From Desulfovibrio sp. (GTDB taxonomy: Bacteria; Desulfobacterota; Desulfovibrionia; Desulfovibrionales; Desulfovibrionaceae): a stretch of 64,000 nt of DNA. Position 1 is the first letter of the stretch. Each line of letters starts with the position of its first letter. The stretch is taken from contig JACQYS010000029.1 in the NCBI GenBank assembly GCA_016208105.1, positions 164,962-228,961 on the forward strand. Direction: 5' to 3'. This document shows, one piece after another, positions 45,500 to 53,814 of the stretch. The notes beneath the pieces are model-generated. The model was not told the DNA's origin. It made no database searches and was given only the letters and a program-made list of their open reading frames with translations. The position numbers and the translations under genes were made by a program.

Positions 45500-46459
45500 T
45501 CAAGAAGCCGTGTTCGTCGACCTGGCGGTATTTATGAGCTGGATCGACCGGGCCGCCAATTCCGAAAACTCCGGTTTGCTGATCTGCATGTCCGCCCCCA
45601 CCGATTGCCCTTTGTGACGCAACGAGTCGGTAATCAAAGACGAAAACAGGATAACCGGCACTCCGCGCAGAACAGGGTCTGATTTTATTTTTTTGGTCAA
45701 GGTCATGCCGTCCATGCGCGGCATTTCAATGTCGGAAACAATGATATCAATCATTTCTTCAGCGGAGCGGAATCCCTCATGGAGATTATCCCTCTGATGA
45801 ATCATTATGTTCCAGGCCTCTTCCCCGTTCGATGCCGTAACAATATTAAATTTCGATTCTTCCAAGCTTCTTACTATCAAATCACGCATGGACCTTGAAT
45901 CGTCGACAACGAGTGCCGTGTATGCATTCTCCACATTCTGTATGGCTTCATGATTCATATTTGTCTGGTACGAATCGTACTCTGCAAGGAAGCTTTCCAG
46001 GTCAAGCATGAGCAAGGAATGCTCCTTAAAATGCACTATCCCAGTAACGCATCCGGATTCAACTGAAGTCAAGAACCTTCCTGGCGGTTCAACATCTTGC
46101 CAACTGACACGGTATATCTGCGTCACCCCAGAAGCAAGGAAGCCAATCAAGGTATTATTGAATTCCGTAACAAGGATGACTTCATGACGGGACGCTTCCT
46201 TCTTAAGCCGGAGCCATATGCTGAGATCTATGACAGGGAGTACCTTTTCCCGAAGCGGGATCGTTCCCATGAAGCAGGGGTCTACGGCGGACTTGCCGGA
46301 AACCAAGCCGGGATTTTCAATCACCTCAAGAACCTTGGCGACGTTTACTCCGAAATAATGGGTTTGTTTTTCTCCAGAAGCAGTACCCTCGGATATGAAA
46401 AACTCAATAATTTCCAGCTCATTAGTTCCGGACTCAAGCAGTATTTCGCTGCCACTCAT
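45500..46459 (-). CDS. cheV: CheV-type chemotaxis coupling protein (CheW-receiver)
   Basis: 319 residues from the ATG at 46459 (MSGSEILLESGTNELEI). The CheW-like domain (about 10-165) has YFGVNVAKVLEVIENP and the LPVIDLSIWL core. The receiver (about 185-315) has VVDDSRSMRDLI, phosphoacceptor Asp in [13 protein letters not shown] and Lys in QISKPE. CheV proteins couple receptors to CheA and adapt through phosphorylation. A close paralogue lies at 58883; this copy has lower GC and seems more diverged. Confidence 0.93.
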   Translation of the reverse strand: MSGSEILLESGTNELEIIEFFISEGTASGEKQTHYFGVNVAKVLEVIENPGLVSGKSAVDPCFMGTIPLREKVLPVIDLSIWLRLKKEASRHEVILVTEFNNTLIGFLASGVTQIYRVSWQDVEPPGRFLTSVESGCVTGIVHFKEHSLLMLDLESFLAEYDSYQTNMNHEAIQNVENAYTALVVDDSRSMRDLIVRSLEESKFNIVTASNGEEAWNIMIHQRDNLHEGFRSAEEMIDIIVSDIEMPRMDGMTLTKKIKSDPVLRGVPVILFSSLITDSLRHKGQSVGADMQISKPEFSELAARSIQLINTARSTNTAS

Positions 46460-46587
46460 GGTCTGCCCCTTTGTGGTTCGACGCAAATCCTCATCCGCCA
46501 GCCGGGTTCCCTCATTGGCGGATGAATTTCATCGATCGATGAACAAGGAAACGCTGCCCCGCATCTTGTACTACACAAGTAAGATGC

Positions 46588-47844
46588 TTATCCTCCCATA
46601 CGCTTTATGTCACTATTGATGCGCTCAAAAGCCTTGCGGACCTTGCCCCTGAGCATTTCTTGCTGAGCCCCGAGGTTGCCTAGCTTCCAGAACAACCAGC
46701 TGAAACACAGTACAGAGAGGGTAAGAAGAGACACCAGCATCCAAAACATCCAGCTGGTTGAAGACTCGAACACAGAGAGCCGTGTTTCCATTCCGGCCTT
46801 GATGGTCTTCAAGTCTGCCGCGAGAGCCTTGCTCGTTTCCGAACCGGCGTCAGTCGCGATGCCTTTTCCGGAATCGGTCAAATTCTTCACCTGTCCCGCC
46901 AACGAATCGAGCTTGCTCCTGACCTCCTTCAACTCCGAAGCAGCTTCGGCTGTTTTGGAATCAAGCTTTGCAGCAAGGTCTTTGACCCTGGGGGCCAGAG
47001 TCTGGTCATCGTTAGAGGCTGCTGCTTTATGGCCAGCGGCTTTATCTTGTGTGGGCGTATTCTGCTCGAACATTGCGTTGATGGCTTTCTCGGGTGATGC
47101 GTCCGCCTCTTTCAGAATCGCCGAAACCTTTTCAACAGGCAGCCAGTTCACCTTGCCGGTGTGCATGTCATAGATCGCGCCAACGACCTTTGCCTTTCCG
47201 CCTTTTACCAACTCGCGAACAGCAGGACTCTTGAGAAAGAGATTTTTGATCACTTGCCAGACATTCATCTCGATTGCTTTTTTAATCAAAGCGTCGTCTT
47301 TGAGGTCTGGATTGTCGGCCATGGTACGTTGCACAGCAGGGATAATTGAAGACACCAGCGGAGGGATGTTACGCTCAAGAGGATGGCCATGACCGGTCAC
47401 CTCTTGAGTAACGGCGGTAACCGCGCCGCATTGCGTATGGCCCAGAACAACCAGAACAGGGGTATTCACATGACACAACCCATACTCCGCCGTGCCGATC
47501 TCATCCGTATTGGCCACATTCCCGGCTACCCGTATGACAAAAAGATCCATTATTCCCGCATCGAACACAATTTCAGGCGGCACCCGTGAATCTGAGCAGG
47601 ACAGTATGGTGGCTAAGGCATGCTTCCCCTGACTCTCTGTTCCTGCCTGGAAGATTCGTTTCGAATCCATATGCGGGTGTGTGCTTTTACCAAGTACAAA
47701 ACGACTGTTACCAGCATTAAGCCATGTTATGATCTTGTCTGGTGGCGGCTTAGCAGAGGCATCACTGGGACCTGCAATTGAAGAACTGAAGGAAAAAACA
47801 CTCATGCAAATCGCTAGAACAAGGGTAACCGGCGTTGATCTCAT
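46588..47844 (-). CDS. periplasmic beta-carbonic anhydrase with coiled-coil and membrane tail
   Basis: 418 residues from the ATG at 47844 (GGAGA four bases upstream), which opens on a signal peptide (MRSTPVTLVLAICMSVFSFS). The beta-class anhydrase domain (about 35-250) has the zinc set C83, D85, R87 in SCSDSRVPP and H136, C139 in GHTQCGA. A long helical stretch follows (KDLAAKLDSKTAEAASELK, EVRSKLDSLAGQVKNL), then one membrane span (SWMFWMLVSLLTLSVLCFSW) and a short basic coiled tail. It would interconvert CO2 and bicarbonate in the periplasm while fixed to the inner membrane. Beta anhydrases are usually 200-250 residues, so the tail is unusual. Confidence 0.88.
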   Translation of the reverse strand: MRSTPVTLVLAICMSVFSFSSSIAGPSDASAKPPPDKIITWLNAGNSRFVLGKSTHPHMDSKRIFQAGTESQGKHALATILSCSDSRVPPEIVFDAGIMDLFVIRVAGNVANTDEIGTAEYGLCHVNTPVLVVLGHTQCGAVTAVTQEVTGHGHPLERNIPPLVSSIIPAVQRTMADNPDLKDDALIKKAIEMNVWQVIKNLFLKSPAVRELVKGGKAKVVGAIYDMHTGKVNWLPVEKVSAILKEADASPEKAINAMFEQNTPTQDKAAGHKAAASNDDQTLAPRVKDLAAKLDSKTAEAASELKEVRSKLDSLAGQVKNLTDSGKGIATDAGSETSKALAADLKTIKAGMETRLSVFESSTSWMFWMLVSLLTLSVLCFSWLFWKLGNLGAQQEMLRGKVRKAFERINSDIKRMGG

Positions 47845-48111
47845 ACAATCTCCGATGGTTATTCTTCGGATAATAGTTACTCCTGGCCCCGAACGCATCT
47901 CCGCTGAGCACTCCAACGGTTAAATTTATCAACCACTGCGGGTTGTGCATATATAGCTCGTACAAATCCTTGGAGGGCACCGGTCATGCGGCAGCCTGAC
48001 CGGCCGGATTTGACATGGCTATCTCGACTAGCTCGGCATTATTGAATATCCGTTAATATCCAAGATGATAATGAATTCGTCTCCATGACGCCCTTCCGCT
48101 CAAAAGCATGG

Positions 48112-48171
48112 CTATGAAATGATGACGCCGAACCCCAAGCCGATTTTCGCCCTGAGTTTCAAATTGCGCAT
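48112..48171 (-). pseudogene. 5' remnant of a methyl-accepting chemotaxis gene
   Basis: A minus-strand ATG at 48171 with AAAGGA upstream opens MRNLKLRAKIGLGFGVIIS and stops at 48112. This is the stereotyped N-terminus of delta-proteobacterial chemoreceptors: a basic lead into the first membrane helix. The rest of the gene is absent. Start codon, ribosome site and reading frame are intact for 19 codons, so the loss was a deletion or fusion with a foreign end, not gradual decay. Confidence 0.6.
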
Positions 48172-48739
48172 CGTGCAAATCCTTTGTTGTTAATTGTTTG
48201 CATCAATTGAACTTCGGAAAGCGCAACGGAAAAAGAACTCGATATTCCACCATAGTACATGGGAACAGCTTGGTCTATGAAAAGTTTGAAAAGTGACGGT
48301 ACTCTAAATTCTACCCTCGCTGACTATGAACTAAGTAGTATTCTTTACTGTTACCAATCTCAGAAATTGCTCTGTCGCTTTCCACATTCTGCCGTTCACA
48401 ACATTCATTTAGCGGCATCTTTGTCTAGTCATGAAGCATTTTTAAATGCATTATGAGTGGCAATCTAAGCTTATCTCGCCACAATCGTCCTTGTCAGATG
48501 ATTCTGTTTGCCACGCCATCTATTCCGCTGATGATACTTTAAAGACTGAGGTCGAAGCGGGACCAGTGCTCGGAAGATTTCCCAGCAGAGCCAAAACCAA
48601 TCTTGGAGCACATTCTTTAAGGGCAGCACCGTCACTCAAATATGATGGACTCTGATTCCCATGGCATCATAAAGTGAAGCACCAGATGACAACGCACAGA
48701 GGGCTACACCTGGCTGAATACAGTGGACCAAAACGGACG

Positions 48740-48765
48740 AAGCCGGGCTATTCCTAGCCCGGCTT
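48740..48765 (-). terminator. probable terminator of tRNA-Leu
   Basis: Perfect 11-base stem AAGCCGGGCTA (48740-48750) / TAGCCCGGCTT (48755-48765), loop TTCC. On the minus strand it lies 54 bases past the tRNA and is followed by CGTCCGTTTTGG, a short T-run. Confidence 0.55.
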
Positions 48766-48818
48766 CTCAGTGATTTTCAGGGTATATGGACCTATTTGGA
48801 CCACCCTGAACAGTAATT

Positions 48819-48901
48819 TGGTGCGAAAGAGGGGACTCGAACCCCTACGGTTACCCGCCAGATCCTAAATCTGGTGCGTCTACCAGTTCCGCCACTCTCG
48901 C
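48819..48901 (-). tRNA. tRNA-Leu (anticodon TAG)
   Basis: Cloverleaf on the minus strand: acceptor GCGAGAG/CTTTCGC, D arm GCGG-AACTGGTAGAC, anticodon arm CCAGA-TTTAGGA-TCTGG with anticodon TAG, a class II variable arm CGGGTAACCG, T arm AGGGG-TTCGAGT-CCCCT and an encoded CCA end (48819-48821). It reads codons CTN, mainly CTA/CTG. It is 14 bases downstream of the thiD stop codon and may be cut from the same transcript. Confidence 0.95.
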
Positions 48902-48915
48902 TTGAGGGGCACGCC

Positions 48916-49725
48916 CTAGCACGATTCCGGAAAGTTCGCCAGATGGTTCGGCGGCGATGCCCCGCCACCCACGGCGAACCCGGTGGCCAAAGCTCTATTG
49001 AGAAATTCCTGTGCGCCGCGCACCGCCGGGATCAGTTCATCCCCAAGGGCCAGACGAGCGGCAATGGCCGCCGACAGGGAGCAGCCCGTGCCATGCGTGT
49101 GCACCGTGTCCACCCGCTTCACCGGCAGAGGCAGCGGCTCTTTGCCTGGCACCGCAAGCCAGTCCGTGAGCAAGCCCTCTTCCTCGTTCATGTGGCCGCC
49201 CTTTACGAGCACTGCCTTGCTTCCGAAAGAAAGAAGCCGCTCCAGGGCGGCGAACAAGCTCTCCCGGCCACTGATCGCGATGCCCGTGAGCAGTTCCGCC
49301 TCAGGCCGGTTGGGCGTGGCCAGATCGGCAAGGGGCAGCATCCGTTGCACCAGGGCCAGCACCGCGTCATCCTCAAGCAGCTTGTGTCCGCTCTGGGAAA
49401 CACTCACCGGGTCCACCACCAGAGGAAAGGCTTTGCCTTCAAGTCCGGCGGCCACCGCGCAGACAATGGCGGCGGAAAAGAGCATGCCCGTCTTGGCTGC
49501 CCGCACAGGAATGTCCTCCAGAACGGTGCGAAGCTGCAGCGAGACGAAATCCGGCTCCGGAGCGTGTATTCCCGTAACCCCCAGGGTGTTCTGGGCGGTG
49601 AGCGCGGTGATGACGCTCGCCCCGTAGCAACGGTGCGCCATGAACGTCTTGAGGTCGGCCTGAATGCCCGCCCCGCCGCCGGAATCGGACCCGGCGATGG
49701 TCAGCACGCAGGGAACAGCGCTCAC
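48916..49725 (-). CDS. thiD: hydroxymethylpyrimidine/phosphomethylpyrimidine kinase ThiD
   Basis: 269-residue ribokinase-fold enzyme of thiamine synthesis that phosphorylates HMP and HMP-P. Seen: IAGSDSGGGAGIQADLKTF, ALTAQNTLGV, AAKTGMLFS, VVDPVSVSQSG, LATPNRPEAELL and the catalytic HGTGCSLSAAIAARLALG. Its start overlaps the stop of the membrane-protein gene upstream by four bases. No TPP riboswitch is visible in front, and no other thi gene is near. Confidence 0.95.
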   Translation of the reverse strand: MSAVPCVLTIAGSDSGGGAGIQADLKTFMAHRCYGASVITALTAQNTLGVTGIHAPEPDFVSLQLRTVLEDIPVRAAKTGMLFSAAIVCAVAAGLEGKAFPLVVDPVSVSQSGHKLLEDDAVLALVQRMLPLADLATPNRPEAELLTGIAISGRESLFAALERLLSFGSKAVLVKGGHMNEEEGLLTDWLAVPGKEPLPLPVKRVDTVHTHGTGCSLSAAIAARLALGDELIPAVRGAQEFLNRALATGFAVGGGASPPNHLANFPESC

Positions 49726-50681
49726 GCTTCGAGCTCCTCGTCTTTTCTGCGAAGATCCTTAAGCGACAGACCGCTCTTGGCCAGGACCAAAAGACCGGCC
49801 ACCGTGGTGGGAATGAACTGCATCATGTGGATGATCAGGCCAATGGCCAGGGCAAGCTCCTTGTCCACCTTGAAAAGGCCCAGGCCGAAAATAATGGCTG
49901 CTTCGAACACCCCCACCGCTCCAGGCGAAGACGGCATGGCCATCCCCAGGGCTGACAGGATGAAGACCGCAAGGGTCTGGCCCATGGTCAGCTTGAGTCC
50001 GGCCACCCAGTAGACCGTCAGGAAGGTCGGAATGGCGTAGAGCATCCACACCAGGGCTGTATAGAATCCCAAGATGAACAGGTAACGCAGGGTAACGCCG
50101 TGAACCAACTGCAGCTTCACTTCCACAATGAACTCGCGCAGCCTCTCCACCGGCACGAGATTGATCAACCGGGTGCCCCGGTCAGGCCAAGTGCGGATAA
50201 GAAACAGGAAAGTCCAGATGCTCCCCACGCAGATGGCCAACGGGAAGAAGGCCATCTTGAGCCTGAAATGAAACGCGACCACCAAGCCCATGGCCAGGAT
50301 TGCGTTCAGATCGAAGAAGCGCTCCCAGAACACCATGCTGATGGATTGGCTGAGGGAATACCCGCCTTCTTTGCGCAGATAGAAGGCCTTGGCCAACTCG
50401 CCAAGCTTGGCGGGGACGACGTTGTTCACCGCCATGGACAACAAAAAAGCCTTGAGTCCCACCCAGTTGCCGCAGTGGAAACCGGACAGGAAATTCATCC
50501 GAATCGCCATGGCTCCGTAACCCAGGAAAGACAACAACGTTGTTACCACGATGGCCATGGCATCGAATTGGGAGAAAGCCTTCCACAGCTGCGTAAAGTC
50601 GATTCCCCAGAAGGCGTAGACGAGGCAGCCGCCCACAAGGGCTGTGCGCAAGACCAGGCTGAGCGTTTTCTTTAGGATCAT
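49722..50681 (-). CDS. YbhN/LPG-synthase-type membrane protein (flippase-like)
   Basis: 319 residues and about eight membrane spans, of the family with the membrane domain of lysyl-phosphatidylglycerol synthase. Seen: AIRMNFLSGFHCGNW, LLSMAVNNVVPAKLGELAKAF, SMVFWERFFDLNAI and LGMAMPSSPGAVGVFEAAIIF, which are the family's conserved positions. It likely moves a polyprenyl or phospholipid substrate (inference). It lacks the cytoplasmic aminoacyl-transferase domain, so it is not a full MprF. Confidence 0.88.
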   Translation of the reverse strand: MILKKTLSLVLRTALVGGCLVYAFWGIDFTQLWKAFSQFDAMAIVVTTLLSFLGYGAMAIRMNFLSGFHCGNWVGLKAFLLSMAVNNVVPAKLGELAKAFYLRKEGGYSLSQSISMVFWERFFDLNAILAMGLVVAFHFRLKMAFFPLAICVGSIWTFLFLIRTWPDRGTRLINLVPVERLREFIVEVKLQLVHGVTLRYLFILGFYTALVWMLYAIPTFLTVYWVAGLKLTMGQTLAVFILSALGMAMPSSPGAVGVFEAAIIFGLGLFKVDKELALAIGLIIHMMQFIPTTVAGLLVLAKSGLSLKDLRRKDEELEA

Positions 50682-50699
50682 GTCGCGTGGTTTTTCCGG

Positions 50700-52874
50700 C
50701 TATCGGTTGAAGCATTCCTGCAGGCGGTAGCGCAGGTGCGTGTAGCGTTTCGCTGTTCCCACGGATCCCAGGCCGATGCCCAGGGCCTTCTTGCCCCCGA
50801 TGATGACAGCCAGCTTTCTGGCGCGGGTAAGGGCGGTATATATGAGGTTGCGCTTGAGCATGACGTAATGCTGGGTGACCACCGGCACAACCACGACCGG
50901 GTACTCGCTCCCCTGGGATTTGTGGACGCTCACCGCATAGGCCAGGGTCAATTCGTCCATATCCGAGGAGTCGTAGGGAACATGGCGTCCGTCGAAATCC
51001 ACGGTGAGTTCGCACTCGTGGGGATCGGCGTCGACAACCCACCCCAGATCGCCGTTGAAGATGTCCTTTTCATAGTTGTTCTTCGTCTGCAAGACCCTGT
51101 CGCCCACGCGGAAACGGTTTTTCCCGCGTGTAAGCTCCCGACCAGACGGATTGAGCCTCTCCTGCAGGAGCGCGTTCAATGCCTGGGTTCCCACCTCCCC
51201 CTTGTGCATGGGCGAGAGCACCTGGATGTCCCGGACGGCATCGTAGCCGTAGGTTCTGGGAATTCGGCTGGCCACCAGATCGATTATTTTTTCCTGCACC
51301 TGGACGGGATCGTCGCACTCCACCCAGAAAAAGTCCGCTTCTGGGGGGGCTTTCACCGACTGCAAAGGGAATTTGCCCTCGTTTATCCTGTGGGCATTGA
51401 CCACAATCATGGATTCCAGGGCCTGGCGGAAGATGTGGTTCAAGCGGGCCTGGTCCAGGGCGCCGGACTCAAGCATGTCACCCAGGACGTTGCCCGGACC
51501 CACCGAAGGGAGCTGGTTCACGTCCCCCACCAGGATGAGACGGCAGGTGAGCGGCAGGGCCCGCAAGAGGCTTAAAAGAAGCTGCACGTCCAGCATGCTG
51601 GCCTCGTCCACAACAACCACGTCGGCCTTGAGCTTGTGCTCCTCGTTGTGGGCGAAGCCGCCGCCGGGCTGCGAGATTAAAAGCCTGTGCAGGGTGGAGG
51701 CCGGATAGCCCGTGGCCTCGCTCATGCGCTTGGCGGCGCGGCCCGTGGGCGCGCACAGCTTCACCTTGTAGCCAAGCTTGTCCAACACCCGCACCACGGC
51801 CCGGGTGATGGTGGTCTTGCCGGTGCCGGGACCGCCGGTGATGATGAAGGATTTTGTGGAGCAGGCCTGAGACACGGCCAAGTGCTGCTCACTGGAGAGC
51901 TTTATGCCGGACTCGGCCTCCACCGAAGGCAGAAGCTTGGCCACCTTGTCCGCCGGAGACGCGGCCGGATGGGCCGCGATGGCCCAGAGCCGCTCGGCTA
52001 TCTCCCGCTCCCAGTTGTAGAAATGGGTGAGGTAGACGGCGTGGGGGATATCCTGCTGCGGAAGCGCTTCCACCCGAACCCGTTTCTGCTGTTCCAGGCT
52101 TTCCAGAGCCTCGGCCAAAAGGTGCAGCCCCACGCCCCCGAGCATGGTTTCCACCCGCTCAAGCAACTCGTCGCGCGGGTAGAAGAGATGTCCTGAGTCG
52201 CTCAAGCTGAAAAGACCATACACTATGGCCGCTTCCAGACGTTCAGGGCAGTCGAGGGCGAAGCCCAGTTTCAGGGCCATGGCGTCGGCGGTTTTGAACC
52301 CTATGCCGTGGATGTCGTAGGCCAAGCCGTACGGGTTTTCCTTGAGCTTCTGGACGGCTCCAGCCCCGTAGTGTTTGTAGATGCGCTGGGCGAAGGTGGT
52401 GGGTACCTCGTGGGTCTGCAGAAAGAGCATGAGGCCGCGCACTTCCCGCTGCTGGTTCCAGCTCGACACTATTTTTTCAAGTATCTTAGGCGATATGCCC
52501 TTGACCTTGAGCAGGCGGTCCGGGGTTTCGTCCAGGACTTCCAGCACCTTGTCGCCGAAGCTGGCAATGAGCTTTCCGGCCAGCACCGGCCCCACTCCCT
52601 TGATCTGCTTGGATTCCAGGTAGCGCTTGATGCCTGTGAGCGAAGCGGGCATGCGCTGTTCGAAGTACTCCACGTTGAACTGACGGCCGTACTGCGGATG
52701 GGTGGTCCAGGTGCCGCGCAAAAAGAGCGTCTCCCCCGGGGTCACCTGCCCCATGGAGCCGACTATGGTCACCACGCCGGGCTCGCCTTTGGCCTGGACC
52801 CTGGCCACCAGGTAGCTGGTTTCCTCTGAGAAGAAGGTGACGGTGTGGACCTCGCAGGTCAGTTCAGTGGCCAT
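50700..52874 (-). CDS. recD2: RecD2-type DNA helicase
   Basis: 724 residues. An OB-like and helix-hairpin-helix N-terminus (IKGVGPVLAGKLIASFG, VKGISPKILEKI, GIGFKTADAMALKLG) precedes an SF1B helicase: Walker A TGGPGTGKTTITRA, DEASMLDVQLLLSLL, GDVNQLPSVGPGNVL, and the final VHKSQGSEYPVVVVP with YTALTRARK. RecD2 is a 5'-3' helicase acting in replication and repair, without RecBC. It is six bases from recR, fitting a shared repair unit. Confidence 0.95.
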   Translation of the reverse strand: MATELTCEVHTVTFFSEETSYLVARVQAKGEPGVVTIVGSMGQVTPGETLFLRGTWTTHPQYGRQFNVEYFEQRMPASLTGIKRYLESKQIKGVGPVLAGKLIASFGDKVLEVLDETPDRLLKVKGISPKILEKIVSSWNQQREVRGLMLFLQTHEVPTTFAQRIYKHYGAGAVQKLKENPYGLAYDIHGIGFKTADAMALKLGFALDCPERLEAAIVYGLFSLSDSGHLFYPRDELLERVETMLGGVGLHLLAEALESLEQQKRVRVEALPQQDIPHAVYLTHFYNWEREIAERLWAIAAHPAASPADKVAKLLPSVEAESGIKLSSEQHLAVSQACSTKSFIITGGPGTGKTTITRAVVRVLDKLGYKVKLCAPTGRAAKRMSEATGYPASTLHRLLISQPGGGFAHNEEHKLKADVVVVDEASMLDVQLLLSLLRALPLTCRLILVGDVNQLPSVGPGNVLGDMLESGALDQARLNHIFRQALESMIVVNAHRINEGKFPLQSVKAPPEADFFWVECDDPVQVQEKIIDLVASRIPRTYGYDAVRDIQVLSPMHKGEVGTQALNALLQERLNPSGRELTRGKNRFRVGDRVLQTKNNYEKDIFNGDLGWVVDADPHECELTVDFDGRHVPYDSSDMDELTLAYAVSVHKSQGSEYPVVVVPVVTQHYVMLKRNLIYTALTRARKLAVIIGGKKALGIGLGSVGTAKRYTHLRYRLQECFNR

Positions 52875-52880
52875 GGGAAA

Positions 52881-53486
52881 CTAGATATCCTGCCGGTGGA
52901 CCATGGACTGCCTGAGCGTCTCCTTGTCCACGTACTTCACCTCGGCCCCCAGGGGGATGCCCTGGGCCAGGCGGGTCAGGCGCACGCCGGAATACCCGCG
53001 CTCGATCAGGTTCTTCAGATAGCTCGCCGTGGCCTCGGCCTCCAAGGTGGTGCCGAGAGCCAGGATGACTTCCTTTATGGAACCTTCCCCCAGCCTGTGT
53101 TGGAAGCGTTCGATCTCCAGGCTGGAAGGGTCAACGCCGTCCAACGGAGAGAGCAGACCGCCCAGGATGAGATAACGGCCTTTGTAGAGTCCCGTCTCTT
53201 CCAGGGCCAGAAGCGAGTCCCACTCGCTCACAAGGCAGAGGGACTCACCGTTTCGTGTCGGATCGGCGCAGATGGGGCACGGGTCGGATTCGGCCAGGCC
53301 CGCGCATAAAGAACACAGGCACAGGTTCTCACGCAAATCGTGCACGGCACGTCCCAGGCTCTGGGTGCGTTCCTTGGGCCATTTGAGCAGCGTCAGAGCG
53401 GCCCGGAGCGCTGATTTCGGCCCCAGGCCTGGCAACGAGGACAGCTCGCCGACCAAATCGGCCAGCGGCTTGGGAAGAGACTTCAT
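52881..53486 (-). CDS. recR: recombination mediator RecR
   Basis: 201 residues. The helix-hairpin-helix LPGLGPKSALRAAL is followed by the zinc finger CSLCAGLAESDPCPIC and the Toprim domain (LVSEWDSLLALEETG, YLILGGLLSPLDGV, EVILALGTTLEAEATA). It works with RecO/RecF to load RecA at gaps. It lies four bases after ybaB in the common dnaX-ybaB-recR arrangement. Confidence 0.97.
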   Translation of the reverse strand: MKSLPKPLADLVGELSSLPGLGPKSALRAALTLLKWPKERTQSLGRAVHDLRENLCLCSLCAGLAESDPCPICADPTRNGESLCLVSEWDSLLALEETGLYKGRYLILGGLLSPLDGVDPSSLEIERFQHRLGEGSIKEVILALGTTLEAEATASYLKNLIERGYSGVRLTRLAQGIPLGAEVKYVDKETLRQSMVHRQDI

Positions 53487-53489
53487 GCC

Positions 53490-53801
53490 TTAGAAGAGCC
53501 CCGGGATCTTAAGCCCGCCCGTGAGTGCGGCCATCTCGGACTGTTGCATCTCCCGGGCCTTTTTCAACGCGTCGTTCACGGCGGCCAGCACCAGGTCCTG
53601 GAGCATGTCCACGTCCGCCGGGTCCACCACGGCCTTGTCGATCTTGACCGAAACGATGTCCTGGGAACCGGTGGCCACCACGGTGACCATGCCGCCCCCG
53701 GCGGTGGCTTCCACGGTGCGCTTGCCCATATCTTCCTGAATCTGCTGCATTTTCTTCTGCATCATCTGGGCCTGACGCATCATATCTCCCATACCTTTCA
53801 T
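53490..53801 (-). CDS. YbaB/EbfC nucleoid-associated protein
   Basis: 103 residues. It opens [20 protein letters not shown] and has [20 protein letters not shown] with [20 protein letters not shown], the usual YbaB sequence. A small dimeric DNA-binding protein. The spacing to dnaX (13 bases) and recR (3 bases) indicates one transcript. Confidence 0.96.
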   Translation of the reverse strand: MKGMGDMMRQAQMMQKKMQQIQEDMGKRTVEATAGGGMVTVVATGSQDIVSVKIDKAVVDPADVDMLQDLVLAAVNDALKKAREMQQSEMAALTGGLKIPGLF

Positions 53802-53814
53802 GGTATCCTCCGGA

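Larger units (their letters stand above)
47845..48818. other. gene-poor AT-richer stretch before tRNA-Leu
   Basis: No convincing complete gene in 970 bases. It contains an inverted repeat CCGGTCA/TGACCGG (47980-47986, 47997-48003), the truncated start of a chemoreceptor gene (48112-48171) and a hairpin that probably ends tRNA-Leu (48740-48765). Two short open frames (48259-48456, 48446-48655) have no ribosome site and no familiar sequence. It looks like a scar left by deletion or lost mobile DNA next to a tRNA gene. Confidence 0.6.

Noticed and set aside
48259..48655. Two short open frames in the gap before tRNA-Leu
   Set aside because: No ribosome-binding site, no familiar sequence, and low-GC DNA gives such frames by chance.
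48819..48901. Duplicated attachment site from the 3' end of tRNA-Leu
   Set aside because: No second copy of the T-arm/acceptor sequence is seen in the window, so no intact island can be drawn.
49726..49800. TPP riboswitch before thiD
   Set aside because: thiD starts inside the upstream gene and no thi-box sequence is present.
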